From a virus, in IMG/VR virus record IMGVR_UViG_3300050190_000052, positions 1-58,285 of that record: 58,285 bases of DNA, one strand, 5' to 3'. The notes below the pieces were generated by a model. It saw only the letters and a program-made list of their open reading frames with translations. It did not search any database and was not told the origin of the DNA. This document shows positions 34,415 through 42,207 of the stretch, piece by piece. Position 1 is the first letter of the stretch. Every line of letters begins with the position of its first letter. The position numbers and the translations under genes are program-made.

Positions 34415-35323
34415 ATGGCTATTGGTGTTCGGTATTATACGCCCGACGCGTTTGAGATCACGCCAACCGGTGTGCCATACGCCGCTGCTCGGCTGTTCTT
34501 CTACCTGACCGCGACAGCGACGCCGCAGGACACGTTCCAGGATGTGGCCCTTACGACGCCCAACACGAACCCGGTTGTAGCCGACGCCAACGGTCGGTTC
34601 GGCAGCATCTTTCTCGGTACGACAGAAGCCTATCGGGTCCAGTTTTGGACGCCGTCCACAACCGATGATCCGACCGGCGCGCAGATTTGGTCCTTTGATG
34701 ACGTCGGGCCGGCGGCGGGCGGCGCGGTCACCAATGTCGCCGGCATCGTTGGCGAAGTCCGTCAGTTCGCCGGCATCTCTTCGGCGATCCCGGCAGGATG
34801 GTATCAGTGCTTCGGCCAGGCGGTCAGTCGCTCGACCTATTCCGCGTTGTTTGCCGCGATCGGAACGACATGGGGCGTCGGCGACGGATCGACGACGTTC
34901 AACGTGCCTGACCTACGTGGTCGCGTGACGGTTGGGCTCGACAACATGGGAGGCACGCCGGCGAACGTCGTGACAGCAGGGGTCTCGGGGATCGCAGGCA
35001 CCACGCTGGGCGCGCACGGCGGTAATCAGGCGCTGCAAACCCACACGCACGCGCTCAGCGATCCGACCCATACGCACGCCTATACGGACCCTGGCCATGC
35101 CCACGTGATCCAGACCGTGACGAATGGTGGCGGGACACCGATCGGCGAGGTCACAGGCGTGTCGGGAGCGTCAGCCCCGAATGGCACCACCCAAACGGCT
35201 GTGACCGGCATCACCATCACCGCGGCGGCGACCGGCATCACCATATCGAACACGGGAGCCGGATCGTCCCAGAACATGCCGCCGGCAGCTATGGTCTACA
35301 GCATAATTTACGCAGGCGTCTGA
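34415..35323 (+). CDS. Collar-domain tail fibre protein
   Basis: 302 residues. Residues ~110-190 carry the phage Tail Collar domain signature (AIPAGWYQCFGQAVSRSTYS, LFAAIGTTWGVGDGSTTFNV, PDLRGRVTVG). The following His-rich 'HTHALSDPTHTHAYTDPGHA' stretch is the typical metal-binding triple-helix segment of such fibres. The N-terminus is the attachment domain. Likely a receptor-binding or receptor-adjacent fibre. Confidence 0.82.
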   Translation: MAIGVRYYTPDAFEITPTGVPYAAARLFFYLTATATPQDTFQDVALTTPNTNPVVADANGRFGSIFLGTTEAYRVQFWTPSTTDDPTGAQIWSFDDVGPAAGGAVTNVAGIVGEVRQFAGISSAIPAGWYQCFGQAVSRSTYSALFAAIGTTWGVGDGSTTFNVPDLRGRVTVGLDNMGGTPANVVTAGVSGIAGTTLGAHGGNQALQTHTHALSDPTHTHAYTDPGHAHVIQTVTNGGGTPIGEVTGVSGASAPNGTTQTAVTGITITAAATGITISNTGAGSSQNMPPAAMVYSIIYAGV

Positions 35324-35335
35324 GGAGGGACTTCC

Positions 35336-35389
35336 ATGTCTATTGGACTGCTGTTTTGGATTTTGATGGTGCTTTGGGTGGTCTTGTGA
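35336..35389 (+). pseudogene. 5' fragment of a small membrane-protein gene
   Basis: AGGAGGGACTTCC then ATG codes MSIGLLFWILMVLWVVL before a stop. This closely resembles the first transmembrane segment of a small phage membrane protein family that normally runs ~70 residues. The TnpB element begins right after, so the gene was probably interrupted and its distal part lost. Confidence 0.5.
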
Positions 35390-36757
35390 ACACTCCGTCA
35401 GCTAAAGCAGACGGCTTCTCAGGCAAGCTATGCGGCAATCCGCTGGCTTGGCGCCTGAAGGCTAGTTCCTGGCCCGAAGTTCGCCCGCATGAGCACGATG
35501 CGCGCAGCCGCTACGTCGCGGTCGGCATGATACCCGCAGTCGCAGGTATGCCGCCGATCGGCGAGCGTCTTACGTCGGATCGTGCCGCATTCAGGACACG
35601 TCTGGCTTGTGCCGCGAGGACTGACCAGTTTGAGCACGCCACCAGCATTTTCGGCTTTGTAGGCGATCTTCTGGACGAGACTGTTCCACGCGGCGTTATG
35701 CACGGACTTGGCGAGCATTCCCGCCGCCAGTCCTTTGATGTTCAAGTCCTCCATTGCGAGGTGCGAGAAGCGGTCTACCAGCGACCGGGACAGCTTATGC
35801 GACGTATCCCGCCGTTGATTGGCCGTCTTGGCGCTATGTCGGGCAACCCGCAGCTTGGCCTTTGTGAGTCGCTTACTGCCACGCTTGCAGCGCGAGACGG
35901 CACGTTGCAGCCGGCGCAACCTCTTGGCGGCGGCTCGCGTATGCTGCGGTGTCGGCACGGTCTCGCCATTGGACAGCGCCACCAGAGACGTGAGGCCAAG
36001 GTCGATACCGACCGGGGTGAACGGCCGCTCTATCGGTTCGGCATCGGCCAGCGTGATCTGGAAATAAACATACCATTTACCGCACGAGCGGCTGATGATG
36101 GCCGCGCCAACCTTGGCCCCCGGTGGCAAGTCGCGGTGCCAGCGGACCTTGATTTCGCCCGGTATGCCGACCATGCCGAGGCGCTTGCTCTTGCGGATCG
36201 TCAGGCCATCACCGACCCGAAAGTCCGCACTGTCGAACATCGACTTGGCGCGGAACCGAGGGAGGCCAGCTTTTCCGCCCCTCTTGACCCGACCGAAGAA
36301 CGCCGAGAACGCCCTATCGAGACGGCGCAACACCTGCTGTTCGGCGGAGAAGCTGTATCCCGCCAAACGCTCATCCGCGACGCGGATGGCCTTCAATTCG
36401 GCGGCCTGATTGCCGTAACGCAGGTTGATCCCGCGACGCTGGTAGGCTTCAATCCGCTGTTGCAGACAGGCGTTGTACAGATCGCAGAACGCGCCGAGCA
36501 TGTCGGTCAATGCGGTTTCCTGCGCGCCCGTAGTGAACAGGCGAAACTTGAAGCTGCGGACCTGGGGCGTTACGATTTGGTCAGCCATGTTGAGGTTCAA
36601 TCTCGACTGGTCAGAGGTGTCGTCAGTGTTTCCAGCACTGGCGGCATCTCGTCTTATACCCCAGTTCATTACCCAGTTCAACGGCCGTGTGCCACGCTGT
36701 CGCGCGGCCCGGCTTTCCTCCGTCGCCTGAAGGCGACGGTTCACTGATGGAGGCGTG
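35390..36757 (-). mobile_element. IS1341-type element carrying TnpB (element 1)
   Basis: TnpB-only element on the minus strand. Ends are marked by DNA hairpins: CCGTC-loop-GACGG at 35395-35414 (right end, after tnpB) and CCGTCGCCTGAAGGCGACGG at 36720-36739 (left end). Both have counterparts in element 2 with compensatory base changes. No TnpA gene is present, so movement would need a transposase in trans. The omega-RNA scaffold should overlap the tnpB 3' end and right-end hairpin (about 35390-35550, minus strand), with its guide read from the flank just below 35390 (inference). Boundaries are approximate. Confidence 0.75.
35428..36588 (-). CDS. tnpB: TnpB RNA-guided nuclease (element 1)
   Basis: 386 residues from the start at 36588. 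RuvC residues are all visible: Asp in VGIDLGLTSLVAL, Glu in LAMEDLNIKGL, Asp in the closing HADRDVAAA. The zinc ribbon is CPECG...CDCG. The N-terminal wedge-like region begins RSFKFRLFTTGAQETAL. The usual TnpB length is ~350-420. TnpB proteins cut DNA guided by omega-RNA and help retain their element. All key residues are intact, so it is probably functional. Confidence 0.88.
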   Translation of the reverse strand: MADQIVTPQVRSFKFRLFTTGAQETALTDMLGAFCDLYNACLQQRIEAYQRRGINLRYGNQAAELKAIRVADERLAGYSFSAEQQVLRRLDRAFSAFFGRVKRGGKAGLPRFRAKSMFDSADFRVGDGLTIRKSKRLGMVGIPGEIKVRWHRDLPPGAKVGAAIISRSCGKWYVYFQITLADAEPIERPFTPVGIDLGLTSLVALSNGETVPTPQHTRAAAKRLRRLQRAVSRCKRGSKRLTKAKLRVARHSAKTANQRRDTSHKLSRSLVDRFSHLAMEDLNIKGLAAGMLAKSVHNAAWNSLVQKIAYKAENAGGVLKLVSPRGTSQTCPECGTIRRKTLADRRHTCDCGYHADRDVAAARIVLMRANFGPGTSLQAPSQRIAA

Positions 36758-36759
36758 CC

Positions 36760-36933
36760 GTGCTTTTGGTAATTTTGGTGGTGATCTTGTTGTTCGGCGG
36801 ACTTGGCGGCGGTTATTGGGGCCAGTCGCGAGGCTACTACGGTGGCGGCGGCTTTGGCATCATCGGGCTCGTGGTGATCGTCCTGGTCATCGCGATGCTG
36901 TTTGGCGGGTTCGGACACGGCCTGAGATACTGA
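36760..36933 (+). CDS. 57-aa two-helix membrane protein (DUF3309-like)
   Basis: GTG start just beyond the left end of element 1. Two hydrophobic helices (LLVILVVILLFGGLGGG and FGIIGLVVIVLVIAMLFGG) are joined by a Tyr/Gly-rich loop, the layout of small DUF3309-like membrane proteins common in alphaproteobacteria and their phages. The original start could have been affected by the insertion. Confidence 0.6.
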   Translation: MLLVILVVILLFGGLGGGYWGQSRGYYGGGGFGIIGLVVIVLVIAMLFGGFGHGLRY

Positions 36934-36940
36934 CGTTGCT

Positions 36941-37024
36941 GTGACCGACCACGCCACGCTCATCGACGCGCTGGTCATCGCAGTGGCGATCGTGAAGCTG
37001 CTGTGTCTCGTGGCAGAGGGGTGA
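36941..37024 (+). CDS. 27-aa hydrophobic peptide
   Basis: GTG-initiated, one hydrophobic helix (LIDALVIAVAIVKLLCLV), lying between two membrane-protein genes with tight spacing. Weak evidence beyond composition and packing. Confidence 0.35.
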   Translation: MTDHATLIDALVIAVAIVKLLCLVAEG

Positions 37025-37028
37025 TTAG

Positions 37029-37793
37029 ATGACAACGCCGCGAAGATCATCCGAAGTGCTGCCAAACCCCGACCCGTCCCTGATTACCAACGCGGCGATC
37101 GATCGCGAGTCGCGGAGCCTTGAACAACGGGTCTTCGCTCGCATCGACGGCATAGAAAAAGCCATCGAGGTCCAGCACGCGGATATGGTTCGGGCTCCGA
37201 CTGAACTTGCCCGCGCGTTGCAGGCACAGCGGGATCTTTTCATATCGGATATGAAAACCTTCGGCGCCTCCATGGGGAGCCTGCAAAAAGAAGTCGATGG
37301 TATCACGAACTCGACGTTCATCACGGTCAGTAATCTGAAGGATCTTGTTTATAGCAAGATCGCCGAACTCTCTTCCGTAACGATAGAAAAGTTTGCCGGG
37401 GTTAACTCACAGTTTGAAGAGCGCGATACCCGGACCGACCAACGGGCCGGAGACACAAAACTTGCGGTAGATGCCGCGTTCGCCGCCGCCAAGGAGGCCA
37501 CTGCCAAAATCGAGGCTGGTTTCACCAAGCAAATCGAAAGCATGGCCGATCAGATCGGGACCATTGTGAAAAACGCTGATGACAAGGTTGGCGACCTGAA
37601 AGACCGGATCACCGCTATGGAAAGCCGCACCGCCGGGATGCAAAGCCAGACCACGGAGCGGCGGCTTGATGGCGGCGCAATGGTTGGCCTCATCGTCGCC
37701 GGTATGATGGCGATCTCCGTGACTATCAGCGTGCTCGGATATGCTGCGCTGCACACTGTCCCAACGGTCATTGTCGGTAAGCCAACACCATGA
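37029..37793 (+). CDS. Coiled-coil protein with C-terminal membrane helix
   Basis: 254 residues: long charged helical coiled coil (~30-215) and a single C-terminal membrane segment (GAMVGLIVAGMMAISVTISV). Tail-anchored coiled-coil proteins of this sort often sit in phage lysis cassettes as holin or spanin-like partners. The start follows GGGGTGATTAG. The stop overlaps the next ATG. Confidence 0.68.
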   Translation: MTTPRRSSEVLPNPDPSLITNAAIDRESRSLEQRVFARIDGIEKAIEVQHADMVRAPTELARALQAQRDLFISDMKTFGASMGSLQKEVDGITNSTFITVSNLKDLVYSKIAELSSVTIEKFAGVNSQFEERDTRTDQRAGDTKLAVDAAFAAAKEATAKIEAGFTKQIESMADQIGTIVKNADDKVGDLKDRITAMESRTAGMQSQTTERRLDGGAMVGLIVAGMMAISVTISVLGYAALHTVPTVIVGKPTP

Positions 37794-38011
37794 GCTACAT
37801 CGCCGGGATCGGCATCCATCCCGAGAGTGGACCCCCGACCGTCCGGGTGCAGGTCGGGCGGCGCACCATCCGTCTGCGGCTGATCGACTGCCCACAGCAT
37901 GTGCTCCGCGAGTTCACCACGCACCTTCGCGAGGTCGCATTCGAGGACGAGGACGCGCTGCCGGTGATCGTAACGCAGATTTCACAGAGATTCCCAAAAG
38001 CCGCACCGTGA
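37790..38011 (+). CDS. Hypothetical protein, 73 aa
   Basis: Coupled to the upstream gene by ATGA. Beta-type N-terminus (VRVQVGRRTIRLRLIDCP) then a helix; no family recognised. Confidence 0.6.
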   Translation: MSYIAGIGIHPESGPPTVRVQVGRRTIRLRLIDCPQHVLREFTTHLREVAFEDEDALPVIVTQISQRFPKAAP

Positions 38012-38089
38012 CAATCGCAGGGATATGCGATACGGTTTTGATGCCTGGGGCAAAAGCGTCGGGTTTTGGCCAAAAATTGGAGAATGACC

Positions 38090-38182
38090 ATGACAGCAAT
38101 CAAAGTGGGAGGCGGGTTCCGTCTCGGTGGCTTGTTCCGTCTCGGTGGCGGCTTCCGCCTCGGGGGCCTGTTCCGCATCTAA
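38090..38182 (+). CDS. 30-aa peptide of GG-x-FRL repeats
   Basis: ATG follows GGAG by 7 bases. After MTAIKV the peptide is four near-repeats of the GG(x)FRL unit, alternating 'GGGFRLGGLFRL' twice, and ends FRI. DNA repeats match (GGTTCCGTCTCGGTGGC-type units). It is cationic (four Arg) and hydrophobic, so it could act on membranes, but no family is recognised. It may be non-coding repeat DNA; translation is supported only by the ribosome site and intact frame. Confidence 0.5.
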   Translation: MTAIKVGGGFRLGGLFRLGGGFRLGGLFRI

Positions 38183-38218
38183 CTGTCGCTTCCTCTCGGG
38201 TTTCTGATCGTTGACCTG

Positions 38219-38245
38219 CGGCCCTCTCAGAAAACGGGAGGGCCG
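38219..38245 (+). terminator. GC-rich hairpin after the repeat peptide
   Basis: Perfect 8-bp stem CGGCCCTC/GAGGGCCG with an 11-base A-rich loop, in the gap between the 30-aa peptide and the next gene. There is no clear T-run (TACGTTTG follows), so termination would be weak; it could instead protect mRNA ends. Confidence 0.4.
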
Positions 38246-38266
38246 TACGTTTGAAGGAGTGGCCGC

Positions 38267-39031
38267 ATGGCAGCGCCAGGCCCAGATATTCGCTTCTATA
38301 GGTTCTTCCCAGATGCGCCGGCCCCACGGCGAGCTGACAACAGCGGCGCGGGCACCATATCCACCCGGGCGTACCGCTACTGCGAGGCGCTTCGGTTGGC
38401 CTCAGGGTGGGGATATTGGCTATTCGCACCGCTCGCGTTCCAGGTGGTATGGGATGGCCATGAAATCGCCTGGCGCACGGCCGGGATGGAAGAGTGGGAG
38501 CCATTGCAGGACACCGCGATGTTCCCCGGGTTCCCGGAAGCGTGGGATGCGGCCCGGCCTCCCGGTCGAGAAAATGCACTACCGCCGGTTTTCCTGACAG
38601 CGTTCCCCGAGCCGGGCTTGATGCAAATCACGCTTGGCATAGTCCCCACCGTCAATCCCGGGTGGATGCTGCACCTGCGGCCAGTGCCCAATTTCCCCGC
38701 CCCGGCGCATGTCGCCATGTTCGAGGGGCTCGTCGACGGGGAGGCTTATCGATTCGGCCCGCTGTTTGCCAACATCCGCCTGACCGCGACGGACCGGCCT
38801 ATCACCTTCTTGGCTGATCGCCCGCTGATGCAGTTGACGCCGGTGCCGCGGTATCTACTGGACGATGATGCCAAGACAGGGCCGCAAGGCAAGGTAGTTC
38901 CGGTCACCGACCAGGCGGATTGGGGTGACGACCAGTGGTCCTGGTACCACCAGACCATCGTGGAACCAGCATCCAGGCCCGCGCGGATGCACGGCGAATA
39001 TGCCGTCCGGGCAAGAAAGGGGCCGCCATGA
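38267..39031 (+). CDS. Hypothetical protein, 254 aa (DUF6065-like?)
   Basis: Starts after GAAGGAGTGGCCGC. Pro- and aromatic-rich protein with motifs RAYRYCEALRLASGWGYWLF and LHLRPVPNFPAP that loosely recall DUF6065-type proteins; the match is from memory and uncertain. Overlaps the endolysin start (ATGA). Enzymatic role unknown. Confidence 0.6.
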   Translation: MAAPGPDIRFYRFFPDAPAPRRADNSGAGTISTRAYRYCEALRLASGWGYWLFAPLAFQVVWDGHEIAWRTAGMEEWEPLQDTAMFPGFPEAWDAARPPGRENALPPVFLTAFPEPGLMQITLGIVPTVNPGWMLHLRPVPNFPAPAHVAMFEGLVDGEAYRFGPLFANIRLTATDRPITFLADRPLMQLTPVPRYLLDDDAKTGPQGKVVPVTDQADWGDDQWSWYHQTIVEPASRPARMHGEYAVRARKGPP

Positions 39032-39543
39032 CGCCGGATGATTTTCTCACGACCATCCTCGACCCAGGACTGGCCTGGTGTGCTGAGCTGGCAGGTTGGA
39101 ATGCCCTATCCGACGATCGGGCGCGCGTATTGCTTCTCGCCATCGCCGGGCAGGAAAGCGGATGGTCGGAACGTATCCAGGCTGGAAATGGGCCTGCGCA
39201 CGGCTTCTGGCAGTTTGAACGCGGCGGCGTCACGGATGTCCTGACCACTGCGACGACCTATAAAATGGCGATGGCGGCGTGCGCGGCCGCTCAGACGCCG
39301 GCCAATCCGCGCAAGGTGTGGCAGTTGATGGCGACCGTCGCCGGCGATCATCTGGCGGTCGCGTTGGCGCGTTTGCTGCTTTGGTCTGATCCGGCTCCGC
39401 TTCCTGCGGTGGGTTCCGAGCAGATGTCATGGAATTACTATGCCAACAACTGGCGGCCGGGTAAGCCTCGCCCGAACGATTGGCTTGGGATTTATCGGAC
39501 GGCGGTGGATACCGTGGGAAGCGGCAATGCCAAGACAAGCTGA
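39028..39543 (+). CDS. Endolysin, lysozyme/transglycosylase-like
   Basis: 171 residues; start at 39028 overlaps the upstream stop. The N-terminal part has the lytic-transglycosylase-like active segment LLLAIAGQESGWSERIQ with the presumed catalytic Glu, then AHGFWQFERGGV, matching the 'GxxQF' strand that lines the peptidoglycan groove. A Trp-rich end (WNYYANNWRPGKPRPNDW) completes the domain. It would degrade the cell wall at lysis. It is cytoplasmic unless released by a holin; no signal peptide is seen. Confidence 0.78.
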   Translation: MTPDDFLTTILDPGLAWCAELAGWNALSDDRARVLLLAIAGQESGWSERIQAGNGPAHGFWQFERGGVTDVLTTATTYKMAMAACAAAQTPANPRKVWQLMATVAGDHLAVALARLLLWSDPAPLPAVGSEQMSWNYYANNWRPGKPRPNDWLGIYRTAVDTVGSGNAKTS

Positions 39544-39763
39544 TGCCGACATCATCCCGTATGACGTCCAGGAGGTCGCCGAGAAGGCACTCGCCAGGAA
39601 GCGAACCGAAGTGCGGCTGTTGGAGATTGTCGTGGCATGCAACAACGTCATAAGGCAATACCAGGAAACTGGTATATCCGGAACGGTACCCGACATTGAG
39701 CATCATCAGATACGCGAAGAAGCCTTAACCAGACTCAGAGCAATGCAAGAATTGCCTAAGTAA
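39527..39763 (+). CDS. Hypothetical helical protein, 78 aa
   Basis: Overlaps the endolysin end by 17 bases in another frame. Helix-rich, charged (EVAEKALARKRTEVRLLEIV). No membrane segment. Element 2 begins immediately after its stop, so the C-terminus may have been affected. Confidence 0.6.
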   Translation: MPRQADADIIPYDVQEVAEKALARKRTEVRLLEIVVACNNVIRQYQETGISGTVPDIEHHQIREEALTRLRAMQELPK

Positions 39764-40984
39764 TGGACCGCCAGCTAAAGCAGGCGGCTTTGCAAGTGCC
39801 AGGTAGGCTACGCGGCCCTGCGTTCGGCGGCATTACGTTCGCCCAGCCGAGCGATGTTCCCGGCTGCTGTGGTGTCGGACGCGCCAGCATGCGCGCAACT
39901 GATGCACACGAAACGGTCTCGCGTTGGGCGGTTCTTCCGGTCGATACAGCCGCAGGCCGGACAGGTCTGGGATGTATATCTCGGATCGACCGCGATCAAC
40001 GGGACTCCAGCAAGTGCGGCTTTGTAGGTCAGAAACGATCGAAGTTGAGCGAACGACCAACTGGAATGCGCGCGGCGCTGTGGCTTACGAACCGTTATCC
40101 GATCGCGGATGCCTTTGAGATCTTCAACGGCGATACCGCGTCCGGTGTCTTTTGCCTTCCGCACGATGATCTTGCTGATACGATGGTTCACGTTCCGGGC
40201 GAACCCCGCTTCCTTGGCGCGACGGGCCTTAAGCAACCGCCTCGCCGATTTCGTTCCCTTCCGTTGGAGTTTGCGCCGAAGACGGGCGTGGCGCCGTCGC
40301 AGGCTGGCGTTGTGGGCACCACAGAACGTCTCGCCATCGCTGTCGGCCGCGATGTTTCGCAGCCCGAGATCGACGCCGAGGTATTCGGCCGGGTCTCCCA
40401 TCGGCACGTCGCCAACGTCGACGGTCACGTAGAGGAAGAACATGCCGTCGCGGTAGATCAGGTCCGCCTGCCCGCGCGCTCTCTCAAGCGTGGCGGTCTG
40501 GTACGCACCGCACACCCACGGCATGATTTGCCGGCCGTCGTTGGTCAGGATCGAGACCCGATCCGCGCCTTTCCACGACAGGATGCGTTGGTCATAGACG
40601 ATGGCGCCGTGCGGCCGGAACGTCGGCTGGATGTCCTTATCCCGCTTGTATGCCTCAACCACCTTGGCAATGGCGCGCACGGTCATCTGAGCGGCGAGGC
40701 CAAAGTCACGCCGGATGCCGTGGTAGGCGAGTTTCTGCAATTCGAACTTGTTCGCGCATCGGTTGGCGAACGCGACCTCTGCCAAAGCGTCACACGCCGC
40801 GTTGAAACGCTCCATCGTCCGCAGCATGGCATCGGCCTGCGCGGGCAGCGGCAAGAGCTTCAATTGCATGGTCAGGTGCATGGGAAACTATATAACAAAC
40901 GCTCAATAAGAAAGCAAGCCCTGTCGTGCTGCGCCCGACCCGCTATCTGTCGCCTGAAGACGACAGCTTCTCGCGGAGGGCGTG
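39764..40984 (-). mobile_element. IS1341-type element carrying TnpB (element 2)
   Basis: Second TnpB-only element, also on the minus strand. Right-end hairpin CCGCC-loop-GGCGG at 39768-39787 shares the loop AGCTAAAGCA with element 1 and differs only by a compensated base pair. Left-end hairpin CTGTCGCCTGAAGACGACAG at 40947-40966 likewise. The tnpB gene itself is only distantly similar to that of element 1. Omega-RNA expected at about 39764-39900, minus strand (inference). Boundaries approximate. Confidence 0.75.
39808..40881 (-). CDS. tnpB: TnpB RNA-guided nuclease (element 2)
   Basis: 357 residues. RuvC Asp in LGVDLGLRNIAA, Glu in IAVEDLKGIRDRI, zinc ribbon CPACG...CISC, and the final Asp in AGASDTTAAGNIA. 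The N-terminus (MHLTMQLKLLPLPAQADAM) is the typical opening of a different TnpB subgroup from element 1. All catalytic positions are present. Start at 40881; Met-5 is an alternative. Confidence 0.87.
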   Translation of the reverse strand: MHLTMQLKLLPLPAQADAMLRTMERFNAACDALAEVAFANRCANKFELQKLAYHGIRRDFGLAAQMTVRAIAKVVEAYKRDKDIQPTFRPHGAIVYDQRILSWKGADRVSILTNDGRQIMPWVCGAYQTATLERARGQADLIYRDGMFFLYVTVDVGDVPMGDPAEYLGVDLGLRNIAADSDGETFCGAHNASLRRRHARLRRKLQRKGTKSARRLLKARRAKEAGFARNVNHRISKIIVRKAKDTGRGIAVEDLKGIRDRITVRKPQRRAHSSWSFAQLRSFLTYKAALAGVPLIAVDPRYTSQTCPACGCIDRKNRPTRDRFVCISCAHAGASDTTAAGNIARLGERNAAERRAA

Positions 40985-41006
40985 ATGTCGCGGGCGGCGC
41001 TTCCAA

Positions 41007-41294
41007 GTGAAGATACTCAAACGGCCGATCGGATGGCTGTTTTGCGGCGTTGAGGACGGCGGCAAGTATGGAGATCGCTATTTCATGACGGCCAACGTAT
41101 CAATCGGGGATGACAAAATAGCTAACATAACTGGCCTTCTCACGACGCGGACTTATGATGCGGAAATGTCAGAATCGATCAAAGAGGCATGTGCCGAACT
41201 TGGCGCCACAAAGATTCGCATGGTGAGATTCAAGGGCGGCTTGGAGCAGCCCCCGGTTCTGATCTCACTGAAACCACGACCGGCGCGGCCATGA
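41007..41294 (+). CDS. Hypothetical protein, 95 aa
   Basis: GTG start with no clear ribosome site, 23 bases beyond the left end of element 2, so its 5' region may have been altered by the insertion. Mixed alpha/beta with motif YFMTANVSIGDDKIANITGL. Function unknown. Confidence 0.55.
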   Translation: MKILKRPIGWLFCGVEDGGKYGDRYFMTANVSIGDDKIANITGLLTTRTYDAEMSESIKEACAELGATKIRMVRFKGGLEQPPVLISLKPRPARP

Positions 41295-41321
41295 CGGCAA
41301 CGCCAACCAAGGAGACTGAAA

Positions 41322-41537
41322 ATGCCTAAAATGCACACCGTTGCCAACTTCGAAATGGAGGACGCCTCCGCCACGCCGGCCGAGATGCAGAAGCACGAAC
41401 AGTTGATGCGCTCGCCGGAATACGTCGCTGAGGTGCTGAAGTCGATCAATGAGATTGCCAATCGGCATGCTCAGCGCGCCGGCCACACAAGGCCGGTCAA
41501 GATCACCGGCTCGATCGGTGCGGTTACGCACACGTGA
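41322..41537 (+). CDS. Hypothetical protein, 71 aa
   Basis: Good AAGGAGACTGAAA site before ATG. Hydrophilic helical protein (MEDASATPAEMQKHEQLM). Stop overlaps the next gene's GTG. No family recognised. Confidence 0.65.
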   Translation: MPKMHTVANFEMEDASATPAEMQKHEQLMRSPEYVAEVLKSINEIANRHAQRAGHTRPVKITGSIGAVTHT

Positions 41538-42088
41538 AGATCGGACTTCGGATGGCGGGCGCCGTTGCTTTTCTGGTGCCCGCCAGCGCCTTCCTCACGC
41601 CCGCCATCGCCTTCGGGCAAAGCGCGGCTCCCGTCGTTGTCGTGCAGGCACCCTCGACGCTCGTTGACCTGTCCGCCATCGTCCAGCCGATCCTAGCGGT
41701 TATTGGTGCCACGATCGCCGGCCTGATCGCCATCTACGTTCCGAAGGCTATCGCGGCGTTCGAAAAGCGCACCGGCATCGAACTTACCGAAGACCAGCGG
41801 AAGACCATGATTGGAGCGGTACAGACAGCGGCAGGGATGGTCGAGACGAAACTCGACCAGGGCGCGATGCAGCTCGCGCACGTCAATGTGGCGAACCCCC
41901 AGATTAGGGCAGAGGCTACGGCCGCCATAAACGCTGTGCCAGTCGCGGCGGCGGCACTCGGTATGACGGTCGATGGTGTGTCGCGGATGATCGTCGCAGC
42001 AACTGATACAGCGACGCATGGGGTCGTGCCGGTTGTCGCGGGGGCGCCACTTGTGCTACCCTTGGTGCTCGGGCCCGCCGTCGCGTGA
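41534..42088 (+). CDS. Holin-like membrane protein
   Basis: 184 residues, GTG start overlapping upstream stop. N-terminal signal-like hydrophobic segment (AVAFLVPASAFLTPAIAFG), a second membrane helix (IVQPILAVIGATIAGLIAIY), then a charged helical part KRTGIELTEDQRKTMIGAV that resembles the LL-H-type phage holin C-terminal segment. Position after the endolysin supports a holin or holin-partner role. Assignment moderate. Confidence 0.6.
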   Translation: MKIGLRMAGAVAFLVPASAFLTPAIAFGQSAAPVVVVQAPSTLVDLSAIVQPILAVIGATIAGLIAIYVPKAIAAFEKRTGIELTEDQRKTMIGAVQTAAGMVETKLDQGAMQLAHVNVANPQIRAEATAAINAVPVAAAALGMTVDGVSRMIVAATDTATHGVVPVVAGAPLVLPLVLGPAVA

Positions 42089-42207
42089 ACCGTCTCGCGC
42101 TCATCCTGTCAGTCGCGGCATTCGCAATGAGCGGCGCGGCGGTCTGGCGCGAATATCACCGACCTGAGATCATTTGGGCACTCACCCCGGGAGCAACGCA
42201 ACCATGA
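42085..42207 (+). CDS. 40-aa small membrane peptide
   Basis: GTG start overlapping the holin-like gene stop (GTGA); stop overlaps the lipoprotein ATG. One N-terminal membrane helix (LALILSVAAFAMSGAAVW). Could be a short spanin-like component in this coupled lysis run; too short to classify. Confidence 0.5.
   Translation: MNRLALILSVAAFAMSGAAVWREYHRPEIIWALTPGATQP

Noticed and set aside
35356-36747. Long plus-strand frame (463 codons) opposite TnpB 1
   Set aside because: Antisense shadow of a complete TnpB gene with all catalytic motifs; no ribosome site.
39763-41010. Long plus-strand frame (415 codons) opposite TnpB 2
   Set aside because: Antisense shadow of the second TnpB.
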